64,000 bases of DNA from Psychrobium sp. MM17-31 (GTDB lineage Bacteria > Pseudomonadota > Gammaproteobacteria > Enterobacterales > Psychrobiaceae), in assembly GCF_022347785.1 (NCBI RefSeq), contig NZ_JAKRGA010000004.1, forward strand, positions 124,001 through 188,000, given 5' to 3'. The notes below the pieces were generated by a model. The model worked only from the letters and a program-made list of their open reading frames with translations. It was not told the DNA's origin and did no database searches. Of this stretch, positions 25,630-35,361 are shown in pieces (position 1 is the stretch's first letter; each line of letters opens with the position of its first letter). The position numbers and the translations under genes are program-made.

Positions 25630-26126
25630 TGGCGCGTATTTATATTAGCTTAGGAAGCAATATCAATAAGGCCCATAATGTGCGTCAGGGTATTGCTGCT
25701 ATGCGTGAGTTCATTAGCGATTTTAGTGTCTCAGATGTCTTTGAAAGTGAGTCTGTCGGTTTTGATGGCAGTAACTTTTATAATTTGGTGTGTGGTGGTG
25801 AGACACAGCTCAGTGTTGATGAAGTTTGTACGCGTCTGCGTCAAATTGAAGTGGATAATGGGCGTGATCGCAGTGCTAAAAAGTTTAGTTCGCGCACCTT
25901 AGATCTCGATTTATTAGTGTATGACGATTTGGTTGTTGAGCAACCGGCGCAATTACCGCGTCATGAAATTGATAAAAATGCGTTCGTATTGTGGCCGTTA
26001 GCGCAAATTGCTCCGGAATTTATTCACCCTGTATTAAACCTTTCTTTTTTATCGTTGTGGGATAACTACGACAAATCTCAACAATCGCTATGGGCGGTTG
26101 AATTCGACTGGCAAGGAATTATTTAA
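25629..26126 (+). CDS. folK: 2-amino-4-hydroxy-6-hydroxymethyldihydropteridine pyrophosphokinase FolK
   Basis: A 165-residue HPPK. It opens [20 protein letters not shown] and carries [24 protein letters not shown] with the magnesium-binding DLDLL and [14 protein letters not shown]. It pyrophosphorylates the FolB product. In E. coli folK is elsewhere (beside pcnB); here it is fused into the folB operon by one-base overlap, and uppP follows with a one-base overlap. Confidence 0.95.
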   Translation: MARIYISLGSNINKAHNVRQGIAAMREFISDFSVSDVFESESVGFDGSNFYNLVCGGETQLSVDEVCTRLRQIEVDNGRDRSAKKFSSRTLDLDLLVYDDLVVEQPAQLPRHEIDKNAFVLWPLAQIAPEFIHPVLNLSFLSLWDNYDKSQQSLWAVEFDWQGII

Positions 26127-26923
26127 TGTCGATTCTCGAAATCTTCATCTTGGCGCTGATCCAAGGTTTTACCGAATTTTTACCTGTTTCAAGCTCGGCG
26201 CATCTTATTTTACCGTCGCAAATTTTAGGCTGGAATGATCAAGGCTTGGCATTTGATGTCGCTGTCCACATCGGGACATTATTGGCGGTAGTGATTTATT
26301 TCCGCAAAGAAGTCTTTACTCTCTTGGGAGCTTGGGGCGCGTCATTTACTGGAAAACACAACGGCGAAAGTCGCTTGGCGTGGTTTATTTTATTAGGCAG
26401 TATTCCACTGGGCTTAGCAGGTTTTTTAGGGAAAGATTTTATTGAGTTGTACTTGCGTAGCGCTTGGGTGATTGCTGCATCGACTATTATCTTTGGTCTG
26501 TTGCTGTGGTGGGTCGATGTTAAAGCAAAGCAAGTAAAAGATGAGTACGAGTTAACCTTGTCTAATGCCTTGTTTATTGGCTTGTCACAAGCAATAGCAC
26601 TTATTCCTGGTACGTCGCGTTCAGGTATTACCATGACGGCTGGTTTAATGCTGGGAATGACGCGTGAAAGCGCAGCGCGCTATTCTTTTCTATTGTCGAT
26701 TCCTGCAATTATTATGAGTGGCGGCTACATGGCACTTGGCTTTTTAGATGAGGGTGTTGTAGTCAATTGGAGCGAGCTTGGCTATGGCGCAATTTTGTCT
26801 TTTGTCAGTGCGTATTTGTGTATCACATTCTTCCTGAAAGTGATTAGCAAAATGGGTATGTTGCCATTTGTGATTTATCGTTTATTACTCGGTGCAGGCT
26901 TAATTATCTTCTTATCAGTTTAG
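26126..26923 (+). CDS. uppP: Undecaprenyl-diphosphatase UppP (BacA)
   Basis: A 265-residue polytopic inner-membrane protein with the two BacA motifs [17 protein letters not shown] (residues about 14-30) and [14 protein letters not shown] (about 157-170). It recycles undecaprenyl pyrophosphate to the lipid carrier used for peptidoglycan and O-antigen, and confers bacitracin tolerance. Third gene of the folB-folK-uppP operon. Confidence 0.96.
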   Translation: MSILEIFILALIQGFTEFLPVSSSAHLILPSQILGWNDQGLAFDVAVHIGTLLAVVIYFRKEVFTLLGAWGASFTGKHNGESRLAWFILLGSIPLGLAGFLGKDFIELYLRSAWVIAASTIIFGLLLWWVDVKAKQVKDEYELTLSNALFIGLSQAIALIPGTSRSGITMTAGLMLGMTRESAARYSFLLSIPAIIMSGGYMALGFLDEGVVVNWSELGYGAILSFVSAYLCITFFLKVISKMGMLPFVIYRLLLGAGLIIFLSV

Positions 26924-27223
26924 AGCCATTCTTTAGTATGGTTAACGATGAAATACCATGGCGTTTTTGCGAGCGGTGGTGTTTCATCTTAACTTTTTCA
27001 TTAGTTTCTATCCTTTCTATTTAAATCAAATCGTTAGTTAATTTTACTCATCTTACCTCCTTGTTATTTCGAGTGTCATGGCGATTTTTCGTGCATATAT
27101 TGCACTCTCTACTAAGATCTACAGGCCCAGTAAGGGCTTATCTGGAAAGCTGAACTGGGATTTAAGCTATACCGTGAGAGGTATATGTAGGTTCCGTTCA
27201 ATTAACAGATAAAGGTAGTTGCT
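26924..27223 (+). other. 300-base intergenic region upstream of the LRR gene
   Basis: No gene was seen here. It holds a 15-base palindrome GTGCATATATTGCAC (27091-27105) and, downstream, a predicted three-way-junction RNA fold (27116-27193). The LRR ribosome-binding site AAAGG lies at about 27211-27215. Confidence 0.6.
27116..27193 (+). ncRNA. Predicted three-way-junction RNA leader (candidate regulatory RNA)
   Basis: By eye, P1 pairs 27116-27123 with 27186-27193 (core CTACA/TGTAG, extended through G-U pairs). P2 pairs CCCAGT (27126-27131) with ACTGGG (27154-27159). P3 pairs TATACC (27168-27173) with GGTATA (27180-27185) around a GTGAGA loop. It ends 30 bases before the LRR start codon. It does not match any riboswitch consensus I can recall. 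No covariation data. Confidence 0.35.
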
Positions 27224-29323
27224 ATGAAGTATTTTAGTAGTTTTAAGATGTCCTTTATGTTGGTGGTTAGTTTAGTTTTAACTGCTAATGGTCTATTTGT
27301 TAGCAAGGCATACAGCTCTGCTGACGATCAACGTAAAAAGATTGCAGATATTCATTTCCCCGACAGTAAATTCCGACGTTGTATTCAAGATCATCAAAAG
27401 ATCTATGTAAAAGATCTCTTTTCAATTTTTTGTAATTCACGAGATATCAGTGATGTTACTGGAATTGAAGAGTTAAGAGCGCTGCGCATAGCGCACTTAA
27501 ATAACAATGAGATACGCAAAATAGATGTCAGAAGAAACATTCATCTCATTGGTTTGTATTTGAACAATAATCAATTGAAGCATCTAAATGTTAGAAAGAA
27601 TAGAATGCTTAAACGATTGTTTTTAAATAATAACAACATCAAAAAAATTGATCTAACGAGTAATGCGAAGCTGGACTATTTGCTCTTGGAAAATAATGAA
27701 CTTAATTATTTATATCTTGGAAAAAATCACTTGTTAGATCGATTGAATGTTAATGGCAATCAACTCAAGAAACTTCTACTACACAAAAATCCTAACTTAT
27801 TGATGCTTAAAGCTGATGAAAATCACTTACAAACTTTAGACATTAGCAGTAGTAGTGAATTGGAGTATTTATCGGTTATTGATAACGAGCTAACCGAACT
27901 GAAAGTGGGTAAAAGTCCTAAGCTTAAAGTATTGAAAGCTATTTATAATAATTTCGATCGTCTGCACTTGGTCAAAAATAAAAAGCTAAAAGAACTATCT
28001 TTTAATCAAAAAGTTAAGTGTATTGGTGCGGTGTGCCCAATGGCAACACATGAGCGTCCGCGACTCGCAGATATAGCGTTTAAAGACGGTAATTTAGAAC
28101 AGTGTGTGCTTAATGCTAATTCCGATTATGTTGATCAGTTATCGACTCTAAGCTGTGTTGGTAAAGGGATTATGTATAGCGATGGCCTTGAGCAGCTCAC
28201 AGCGCTTGAACATTTAATATTGCGCCAAAATTATTTAACCACTATCGATGTGAGTCAGATGACGATGTTGCGAGAGTTGAGCTTGCTCAAGAATAGTATT
28301 CGAAATCTAGATATTACGCATAATTCGAAATTAGAAAGGGCATTATTGGGGAGTAATGAGTTAACCGAATTAGATGTAACGAAAAACGCTATGCTGACGC
28401 ATTTATTCGTTAACAGTAATAAGCTTGAGCAGCTCAATGTCGATAATAACCCTGCACTAGTTAGTTTGTTTATTCGTGAAAATCCGATGGTAAGTATCGA
28501 TGTTAGTAATAATGCTGCCTTAGAAACCATTAACCTCGATGCGACCACCGTGTGTTATGGCGAACCTTGTCCTAAATATATTGTTGATTCACAAGTCGTC
28601 GGTAATGGAATTTTTAGTCCTTCTGAATTGCTTGTAAATCACGGGCATGTGGCTAAATTCTTTATCAGATCAGATGTCGGTCATCGCATTGCGAATCTGG
28701 TGGGGACATTGGATTGTGCTGGTGAGTTAGATGGCAATATTTATACAACACAGCCTATTACTCAGCGCTGTCGTATTTATGTTAGCTTTGAGCAAGAAAA
28801 GCTAGTCGATATTGCTTTTGCTGATGAAAACCTCAGAAACTGTATTCTTAAAGCTAATGAAGATAAAACTCATGCCTCTGAAATTACAAAAGTTAATTGC
28901 AGTAGTAAGGGTATAGTGTCAGCTAAAGGCATCGAAAAATTAACTGAATTAACCAGTCTAACTTTGCGCAACAATCAGCTTACCGATATCGATTTATCGC
29001 ACAATACTAAGTTGCGTACTCTCTCTTTATTAAAGAACCAGATAACAGATATCGATTTGTCTAACAATGGATTGCTCGATCGTGTTGTGTTAGGTAATAA
29101 CCGATTAATGGCATTAGATGTGAGCAGTAATACGGCGCTGACGGCACTGTTGTTAAACGATAATCAGCTCACGGCAATTGATGTGTCTAATAATCCAGTC
29201 TTGTTGCAGCTGTATTTATTGCGTAATCAGTTAACTGATGTGGACTTAACCAACAATACCTTGATTAATGATTTGCAAATTGATGATGGCGTTACTTGTG
29301 TCGGTATTGCCTGCAATAACTAA
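27224..29323 (+). CDS. Secreted leucine-rich-repeat protein with three LRR modules and an InlB B-repeat-like domain
   Basis: A 699-residue protein with a signal peptide (about residues 1-32, ending near KAYSSADDQ). There are three LRR modules at about 36-270, 280-445 and 525-699. Each opens with an ADIxFxDxxLxxC-type cap containing cysteines, runs through 21-residue repeats of the LxxLxLxxNxLxxIDVSxN type, and closes with a CxGxxC cap (CIGAVC, CYGEPC, CVGIAC). Between modules 2 and 3 lies a divergent InlB B-repeat-like domain (about 449-522, GNGIFSPSELLVNHGHVAKF). It resembles internalin-like surface or secreted recognition proteins. No membrane anchor or sorting signal was seen, so it is probably periplasmic or secreted. 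Ligand unknown. Confidence 0.85.
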   Translation: MKYFSSFKMSFMLVVSLVLTANGLFVSKAYSSADDQRKKIADIHFPDSKFRRCIQDHQKIYVKDLFSIFCNSRDISDVTGIEELRALRIAHLNNNEIRKIDVRRNIHLIGLYLNNNQLKHLNVRKNRMLKRLFLNNNNIKKIDLTSNAKLDYLLLENNELNYLYLGKNHLLDRLNVNGNQLKKLLLHKNPNLLMLKADENHLQTLDISSSSELEYLSVIDNELTELKVGKSPKLKVLKAIYNNFDRLHLVKNKKLKELSFNQKVKCIGAVCPMATHERPRLADIAFKDGNLEQCVLNANSDYVDQLSTLSCVGKGIMYSDGLEQLTALEHLILRQNYLTTIDVSQMTMLRELSLLKNSIRNLDITHNSKLERALLGSNELTELDVTKNAMLTHLFVNSNKLEQLNVDNNPALVSLFIRENPMVSIDVSNNAALETINLDATTVCYGEPCPKYIVDSQVVGNGIFSPSELLVNHGHVAKFFIRSDVGHRIANLVGTLDCAGELDGNIYTTQPITQRCRIYVSFEQEKLVDIAFADENLRNCILKANEDKTHASEITKVNCSSKGIVSAKGIEKLTELTSLTLRNNQLTDIDLSHNTKLRTLSLLKNQITDIDLSNNGLLDRVVLGNNRLMALDVSSNTALTALLLNDNQLTAIDVSNNPVLLQLYLLRNQLTDVDLTNNTLINDLQIDDGVTCVGIACNN

Positions 29324-29356
29324 TTTGCTATAGCTAATTTTGCAAAGAAATGAATT

Positions 29357-29392
29357 AGCCCAGCTAGTTTTAATTAATAGCTGGGCTTTTTG
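29357..29392 (+). terminator. Rho-independent terminator after the LRR gene
   Basis: 10-bp perfect stem AGCCCAGCTA / TAGCTGGGCT with an 11-base AT-rich loop and a TTTTTGTG tail, between the convergent LRR gene and cca. Confidence 0.88.
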
Positions 29393-29396
29393 TGTC

Positions 29397-30605
29397 TTAA
29401 TCCGAAATAGCGGCAACGCGTGCTTTAAAGAGTGCTGGTTTGATCGCTGGACCTGTAATGCCTTGTTTAATGATGTCTTGCACATTAACAGCACTGGCTT
29501 TGTTCAAATAATCGAGCATAGTTTGGCGTTGTGGATAAGGTTCATCTTCAAAATGGAGGCGGCCTCTGGCGTCGGCTTCACAAGCGAGTAGAAATTGCTC
29601 GAAACGCTGTGGCTTACGCCAAGCATCGGTCTTATCAAATAGCTTAACAATGGTATCTTTGCGCATTTCATCCATGCGATGGATTTTACAGTGATGATCG
29701 CTAACCATCAGTGCTAAATCTTTGTAGGTATTTGGCACTCGCAAGCGCAGACACAATTGTTCGATGAGTGGCAATCCGAGTTGACCGTGCCCGTGATGAG
29801 AAGGCCACTTCTCTGGTGGAGTGACGGCTTTACCAAGATCGTGAATGAGGGCGGCAAAGCGCACTTCGCTATCAGTAGTTAGTTCACCGGCTTTTTGCAA
29901 AACCATCATGGTGTGAATGCCACTATCAATCTCAGGATGCCATTTGGCGGGATTTGGCACGCCGTAAAGGTTGTCTAGCTCTGGGAAAAGCACTGCGAGT
30001 GCGTCGCAAGCTCTTAAAACTTCGAAAAACACCTGTGGTGATTGTGAATCCAGTGCGCGTGATGTTTCTTGCCACACGCGTTCGCAGGTGAGGTGATCGA
30101 GTTCGCCACTGTTTGCTAGCTCTCTCATTAACTCGATAGTGCTAGCGTGTACGGTGAACCCTAGATGCGCGAAACGAGCAGCGAAGCGAGCGACGCGCAA
30201 AACGCGTAGCGGGTCTTCACTAAATGCTGGCGATACATGACGTAATATACGATTGTCGAGATCGGCCTGTCCACCGTGTGGATCAAACAGTTCACCTTGC
30301 TCGTCTTGAGCAATGGCATTTATGGTGAGATCGCGACGAATAAGGTCGTCTTCCAGCGTGACATCTGGCGCACTATACACCGTAAATCCGGTGTAACCGC
30401 TGCCCGACTTGCGTTCGGTACGCGCTAGCGCATGCTCTTCTTTGGTTTTAGGGTGGAGAAATACTGGAAAGTCTTTACCAACTTGTTGAAACCCTTGCGT
30501 CAGCATTTGCTCAGGTGTAGCGCCAACTACCACCCAATCGTGGTCTTTTACTTCAATATTTAATAGTTTGTCGCGAACTGCACCGCCAACGAGGTATATT
30601 TCCAA
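29397..30605 (-). CDS. cca: CCA-adding multifunctional tRNA nucleotidyltransferase
   Basis: About 402 residues. It has [14 protein letters not shown] with the nucleotide-binding GG motif, KDHDWVVVG with the catalytic acidic residues, [12 protein letters not shown], and an HD domain ([19 protein letters not shown]) that supplies phosphatase/phosphodiesterase activity as in E. coli. All in-frame starts are TTG. TTG 30605 is chosen because the resulting [12 protein letters not shown] fits the E. coli N-terminus and a GGAAAG site lies just upstream; TTG 30626 is the alternative. It repairs and builds the 3' CCA end of tRNAs. Confidence 0.95.
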   Translation of the reverse strand: MEIYLVGGAVRDKLLNIEVKDHDWVVVGATPEQMLTQGFQQVGKDFPVFLHPKTKEEHALARTERKSGSGYTGFTVYSAPDVTLEDDLIRRDLTINAIAQDEQGELFDPHGGQADLDNRILRHVSPAFSEDPLRVLRVARFAARFAHLGFTVHASTIELMRELANSGELDHLTCERVWQETSRALDSQSPQVFFEVLRACDALAVLFPELDNLYGVPNPAKWHPEIDSGIHTMMVLQKAGELTTDSEVRFAALIHDLGKAVTPPEKWPSHHGHGQLGLPLIEQLCLRLRVPNTYKDLALMVSDHHCKIHRMDEMRKDTIVKLFDKTDAWRKPQRFEQFLLACEADARGRLHFEDEPYPQRQTMLDYLNKASAVNVQDIIKQGITGPAIKPALFKARVAAISD

Positions 30606-30745
30606 AACACTTTCCAATTCATTCAATAACGCGACTAGTATATTAAAAATTAATCATTGCTCAAAACGCAGCTGAACTTTATGCTATAGCGCGGATCTGA
30701 GAATGAGTTTCAGTTGTTTTAATTGTAGGGATGAAGGAATAAATT

Positions 30746-32341
30746 ATGTATCAGGCTTTTTACGGCCTTAATGAAGCGCCATTTACCATAGCGCCCAATC
30801 CCAAATATTTGTTTTTAAGCCAGCAGCATCAGCAGGCGGTGACTCATTTACAATACTGCCTTAAAGAAGGCGGTGGTTTTGTGCTGCTCACCGGTGAAGT
30901 GGGCACAGGAAAAACTACCTTAGCCCGTTCATTGCTAAGCCAGCTTGATGACACCACTGATATCGCATCTATCTTAAACCCAGCGCTGAGTGAATTAGAA
31001 CTGCTGGCGACGCTGTGTGATGAGCTTAAAATCGATTATCCGGCTGATCCAACGCTCAAACAGCTTACTGATCTTATCGCAGAATTTCTATCGAATAATC
31101 ATCAGCAAGGGCGTAATACCTTATTGGTTATCGATGAAGCGCAACACCTACAAGCCGAGGTATTAGAGCAGCTTCGTCTTTTGACCAATCTTGAAACTGA
31201 TCATAAAAAGCTATTGCAGGTAGTGCTAATTGGTCAGCCAGAATTGCAACAACAACTCAAACAAAATCATTTGCGTCAGTTGGCGCAGCGCATCACTGCG
31301 CGTTATCACTTATTGCCACTCAATAATGTTGATGTTAGTGCTTACATCGCCCATCGATTAGCTATTGCAGGACGCGATAGTGCGTTATTCACTAAAGCGG
31401 CTTGTAATAAGGTGCATCAATTAAGCGGCGGCATAGCCCGTATTATTAATTTGATTTGTGATAAAGCACTGCTTAGCGCTTACGGTCAACAGCTGACGGA
31501 AATTGGCCCGAAAACGATTACTGAAGTCGCACAAGATATTTTGGCGATTGATATGCCTGTTAATAAATCAGTTGCTACGCCGCCATGGGCAATGCCAGCT
31601 TTGGTGAGTGTTTTTACTATGCTGATCGGTTATGGCATTACAGCTTGGGCATTAAATCAAACCGCCCAAGAGCAACAAACCAAGGTGATTACCCAGCCTG
31701 TTAAAACGATACAGCCATTGGTTGAAATGAAAGCTGATAATAGTCAACTGACGTCTATTTTGCGAGAAGCAACCAGTCAATCAACGGCGTTTTCGGCACT
31801 AATGGGGGCATGGGGCACAGCACATGGCGCAGGTAGCAATGGCTGTGTGCAGGCTAAGAGTTATGGCCTGCGTTGTTTCGCCGCTAGCGGTTGGCAAGCG
31901 TTATTAGAATACAATCATCCAGCATTAGTGACGCTAAAAGACGGCGGTCAATTGTATTACGGCGTGATTTTAAACGCCGATGATGAGCAAGCTATCAAAA
32001 TGCAATTTAATCGCTCGCAACTCACCGTTACCAAAGCGTGGTTATTAGAGCGATTAACAGGGGAGTTCACCTTGTTATGGCAGCCAAATTTTGATTATGA
32101 GCGCGCATTAAATATCGGTCAGCGTGGTCAAGGAGTGAGTGAGTTAGCACAAATGCTCAATCAGCTTTATGCGCCGGGGAGTTATCCCAGCGATGTGTTT
32201 GATGATCAGTTGCGACAAAAAGTGAGACGTTTTCAAAGCGACAATCAACTGATGGTAGATGGAATTGCTGGTGCAAAAACACTGATTCGCTTGCAAAGCG
32301 TTACTGGCAAAAACACACTGCAGCTACGAGGTAATCAATAA
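30746..32341 (+). CDS. gspA: General secretion pathway ATPase GspA (ExeA)
   Basis: A 531-residue inner-membrane ATPase. The N-terminal AAA domain has Walker A GEVGTGKTT (residues 50-58) and Walker B LLVIDEAQ (126-133). A membrane helix lies at about 281-302. The periplasmic part ends in a peptidoglycan-binding domain (about 455-520, QRGQGVSELAQMLNQLY and FQSDNQLMVDGIAGAKT). ExeA/GspA with ExeB/GspB helps insert the type II secretin through the cell wall. gspB overlaps by one base. The other type II secretion genes are not in the window. Confidence 0.92.
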   Translation: MYQAFYGLNEAPFTIAPNPKYLFLSQQHQQAVTHLQYCLKEGGGFVLLTGEVGTGKTTLARSLLSQLDDTTDIASILNPALSELELLATLCDELKIDYPADPTLKQLTDLIAEFLSNNHQQGRNTLLVIDEAQHLQAEVLEQLRLLTNLETDHKKLLQVVLIGQPELQQQLKQNHLRQLAQRITARYHLLPLNNVDVSAYIAHRLAIAGRDSALFTKAACNKVHQLSGGIARIINLICDKALLSAYGQQLTEIGPKTITEVAQDILAIDMPVNKSVATPPWAMPALVSVFTMLIGYGITAWALNQTAQEQQTKVITQPVKTIQPLVEMKADNSQLTSILREATSQSTAFSALMGAWGTAHGAGSNGCVQAKSYGLRCFAASGWQALLEYNHPALVTLKDGGQLYYGVILNADDEQAIKMQFNRSQLTVTKAWLLERLTGEFTLLWQPNFDYERALNIGQRGQGVSELAQMLNQLYAPGSYPSDVFDDQLRQKVRRFQSDNQLMVDGIAGAKTLIRLQSVTGKNTLQLRGNQ

Positions 32342-33042
32342 TGAATCAATCGTTTAATAGCTGGTGGCTGTTACCGTTAGTAACTTTGGGCTGTGGTATT
32401 GCTATTGCCGTTTTTAATCATACTCCGACTCCGACGATTAGCGCGGCGACTGAGAGCTTACAGCAAGTGCCGATGCAACAGCCTGTTTCCGCTGCACAAA
32501 CAACAAATACTCCATTGCAAGTGACTCAAGTATCACTGCCTCCTAAGCCACTGCCATATCAGCCGCGATTAACGGCCAAGTTAAAGAACGATCGCGTGGT
32601 GGTTGAGCAAGAATCGGCGCTGACAACTATTCAGCCTAAGCCAGCGACAAATGCTGCGGTTGTAGAGGACTTTTCTCGCGTTAAGGACTCTGTTCAAGCA
32701 GGTCAGTTAACTGCTTCGCAATCGAAATTAGCCCAGCAGTTTAGCCAAGTGATGCAGGAGATGGCCAATGAAGAGGCAGCTCCGAAATCAGAGGTGAAGT
32801 TGCACGCGCAGCCGCTGACGCTTTACCCGCAATGGTATCAAGATTTGGTACCCGCCTTAGAGTTTAGCTCGCATATTTATGCCAGTAACGCGGATGATCG
32901 TTGGGTTCGAGTTAACGATCAAGTGGTGAAAGAAGGCGAGCTCATTAACGCAAATATGCGTTTGGTTCGCGTCGAGCCGCAAGAAGTCGTGATTGAAATG
33001 CAAGAACGCCACTTTACGCTACCAGCTTTGAGTAGCTGGTAA
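32341..33042 (+). CDS. gspB: General secretion pathway protein GspB (ExeB)
   Basis: A 233-residue protein with an N-terminal membrane helix (about 8-25), a Pro/Gln-rich periplasmic linker and a compact C-terminal GspB domain (about 165-233: SSHIYASNADDRWVRVNDQ, GELINANMRLVRVEPQEVVI). It partners GspA in secretin assembly; the linker and single anchor give it a TonB-like shape. Start overlaps the gspA stop (TAATG). Confidence 0.9.
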   Translation: MNQSFNSWWLLPLVTLGCGIAIAVFNHTPTPTISAATESLQQVPMQQPVSAAQTTNTPLQVTQVSLPPKPLPYQPRLTAKLKNDRVVVEQESALTTIQPKPATNAAVVEDFSRVKDSVQAGQLTASQSKLAQQFSQVMQEMANEEAAPKSEVKLHAQPLTLYPQWYQDLVPALEFSSHIYASNADDRWVRVNDQVVKEGELINANMRLVRVEPQEVVIEMQERHFTLPALSSW

Positions 33043-33118
33043 TATTTTATTTTTTTAATCTACACTTTGTAAACGCGTGCTCAATGAGGTGTGCGCATTA
33101 CAGATAAGGAATCACAAT

Positions 33119-34243
33119 ATGGACGTTATCGATACGCCACAAAACCCACCTGAAAATTCTGAGCCAGCGCTAGTAACACCGCCGCCAGCTCCACCTTACA
33201 GAAAAGTACCTGTTGTTTTTGGTGGCGATGCCAAAGAATTCTTCGGTATCTGGATTGTCAATGTGCTACTAACGATAGTTACATTGGGTATTTATTCTGC
33301 ATGGGCTAAAGTGCGCACTCAGCAATACTTTTACGGCAACACTAAAATCGAAGGCCACGCCTTCAGTTATTTAGCTCAGCCATTGCAAATTTTGAAGGGA
33401 CGAATCCTTGCGGTAATTTTATTTGCTATCTACACACTGACACTGCAATTTTACCCAGTTTGGGGGTTGGTAGTGATTTTTGCGATGTTGTTTTTGGTGC
33501 CTTGGCTTATCAATCAAAGTCTGCGTTTTAACTTGCGAATGAGTAGCTATCGCAACGTGCGCTTCTCCTTTAAGGGCTCATACGGCGAAGCCTTTGTCTA
33601 TTTCATTTTGTTGCCTATTGCCTCTGTTTTTACTCTGTATTTGATGCTGCCATTTGCATTTAAGAAAATGGATGAATACGTTCACAATAACATTAGCTAT
33701 GGCGATAAAAAACTGAGCGCTAATCTCAAATCGGGCGAATATTACGTGACAAGTTTACTCGTGTTTGCACTGTCGTTTGGGGTGATTATCGCTATGGGTA
33801 TTATGATGGCGGTGTTTGGCGGCATGGGCGCGTTAGCTGGTGTGGAGTCAGATGCTGCAACGACAGGCATGGGTATTGTTATGATGGTGGCAATGATGGC
33901 AATGTACATCTTGATGATCAGTCTTTGTAGCGCGGTTTATCGCGGTAGAATTCGCAATCACATTTTGAATAACTGTGAGTTTGATGGACTAGCACAGCCT
34001 CGTTCTAACGTTGATATTTGGAGCTATGTGAAGCTTATTTTTGTCAATGTGTTAGCCGTTGCTTTAACCTTTGGTTTTGCCTATCCATGGGTGAAAGTGC
34101 GTACGGCACGTTTCTTATCACAAGCAACGTCAGTGCTAATCGATAATGAAGCAGATGGCGCTATCGATGAAATGGTAGAGTCGCAATCGGCCTTTGGTGA
34201 AGAAGCTGCCGAAGTATTTGACGTTGATATTGCGTTAACCTAA
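33119..34243 (+). CDS. DUF898 (YjgN-like) integral membrane protein
   Basis: About 374 residues. It begins after a proline-rich cytoplasmic leader and has the DUF898 signature FFGIWIVNVLLTIVTLGIYSAWAKVRTQQYFYGNT, given here in pieces: FGIWIVNVLLTI, GIYSAWAKVR and QYFYGNT. A second copy, VDIWSYVKLIFVNVLAVALT followed by GFAYPWVKVRTARF, lies near the C-terminus. Six or more membrane segments are apparent. ATG 33119 is chosen over GTG 33077 because AAGGA lies eight bases upstream. Function unknown in the family. The stop overlaps the M48 protease start, so the two form a unit. Confidence 0.85.
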   Translation: MDVIDTPQNPPENSEPALVTPPPAPPYRKVPVVFGGDAKEFFGIWIVNVLLTIVTLGIYSAWAKVRTQQYFYGNTKIEGHAFSYLAQPLQILKGRILAVILFAIYTLTLQFYPVWGLVVIFAMLFLVPWLINQSLRFNLRMSSYRNVRFSFKGSYGEAFVYFILLPIASVFTLYLMLPFAFKKMDEYVHNNISYGDKKLSANLKSGEYYVTSLLVFALSFGVIIAMGIMMAVFGGMGALAGVESDAATTGMGIVMMVAMMAMYILMISLCSAVYRGRIRNHILNNCEFDGLAQPRSNVDIWSYVKLIFVNVLAVALTFGFAYPWVKVRTARFLSQATSVLIDNEADGAIDEMVESQSAFGEEAAEVFDVDIALT

Positions 34244-35268
34244 TGCAGTCAATTCACGGAAATTACTACTTCCCAAGAAGTAGCAAATCGAAAGTCGCAA
34301 CGGTATCAGTGGTTTCTGATACCGTTAGTGTTCATTACGACAATCAATGTGCGTTCATTGTTGAAAAAGATCACATTCAAGTTAGCTCTCCCATTCCAGG
34401 TGTCGCAACAGAAATTGAGTTTAAAGACGGTGGACGTTTTATTGCAAGTGACGCGAGTCAGCGGCTTGAGGTCGGTAATTCTCAACTAGAAAAGTTGGAA
34501 AAGAATAAGCCACTTATTGTTGCATCTATTGCATTAATACCTTTGTGCTTATGGTTTATTCTGGCGGTGGGAATGCCTTACGTCGCTGATAAATCTGTGG
34601 CTCTGGTGCCACAATCTGTTCCCGAACAAATGGGTAAGCAGTCGTTTGAAATTATCGAAGAATTATTTCTTGAGCCTAGTGAACTGCCAGAAGAGAAGCA
34701 AGAAGCGGTAAAGAAACAATGGCAAGATGCCATTGCTAGCTTGGTTCTATCACAAGACGTTAATTACAATCTTCACGTTTATAAGAGTGAGTATTTTGGC
34801 CCCAATGCTTTCGCATTGCCCAATGGCACTGTAGTTATTACCGATGCCCTGATTGAAAAGCTCGATGATAAGCCAGATGCAATCCTCGCTGTCTTGTTAC
34901 ATGAAATTGGCCACGTAGAAGGCAAGCATAGCCTGCGTTTAGTGGCGCAATCTATCAGTAATACGCTGGCTATTGCGGTTATTTTCGGTGATGTCGACAC
35001 GCTGGGTGAGGCCATTCTAGGTACGGGCTCTGCGTTAGTGATGAACGCGTTCTCTCGTGAGATGGAAGAGGAAGCGGATGATTATGCACTAGCTCATTTG
35101 GTTAAGCTGGGCAAATCACCTGAAGCATTTGGCGATGCGATGTCAGTGTTTCTCGATCTAAAATCTCAACACGAAGAATCTGACTTACTTAAGTATTTAT
35201 CGACTCACCCAGAGGTAAAAGACCGTATTAAGAAAGCCAAGGAATACGGACTGTTTACTGAGGAGTAG
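34243..35268 (+). CDS. M48 family zinc metalloprotease, membrane-anchored
   Basis: A 341-residue protein. The N-terminal beta-rich region (about 1-85, YYFPRSSKSKVATVSVVSD) resembles the domain seen fused to M48 peptidases in proteobacteria. One membrane helix is at about 88-110. The M48 catalytic domain has H220-E221-I-G-H224 in LLHEIGHVEGKH and a downstream Glu277 in EEEADDYALAHL as likely third zinc ligand. It probably degrades or matures envelope proteins facing the periplasm. Translationally coupled to the DUF898 gene, a pairing that suggests a shared substrate or complex. Confidence 0.88.
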   Translation: MQSIHGNYYFPRSSKSKVATVSVVSDTVSVHYDNQCAFIVEKDHIQVSSPIPGVATEIEFKDGGRFIASDASQRLEVGNSQLEKLEKNKPLIVASIALIPLCLWFILAVGMPYVADKSVALVPQSVPEQMGKQSFEIIEELFLEPSELPEEKQEAVKKQWQDAIASLVLSQDVNYNLHVYKSEYFGPNAFALPNGTVVITDALIEKLDDKPDAILAVLLHEIGHVEGKHSLRLVAQSISNTLAIAVIFGDVDTLGEAILGTGSALVMNAFSREMEEEADDYALAHLVKLGKSPEAFGDAMSVFLDLKSQHEESDLLKYLSTHPEVKDRIKKAKEYGLFTEE

Positions 35269-35361
35269 TATTTAGTTACACATTGTTTGGCTAGATCGAA
35301 ATGCCGTGGGAACTTATTTAACTTATTGATCACTAATCCTTTACTAACACGAGGATGAGTT

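Noticed and set aside
27116-27193. Hammerhead ribozyme, c-di-GMP or purine riboswitch
   Set aside because: The three-way junction lacks the CUGANGA/GAAA hammerhead core, the GEMM core and the purine-riboswitch junction sequences.
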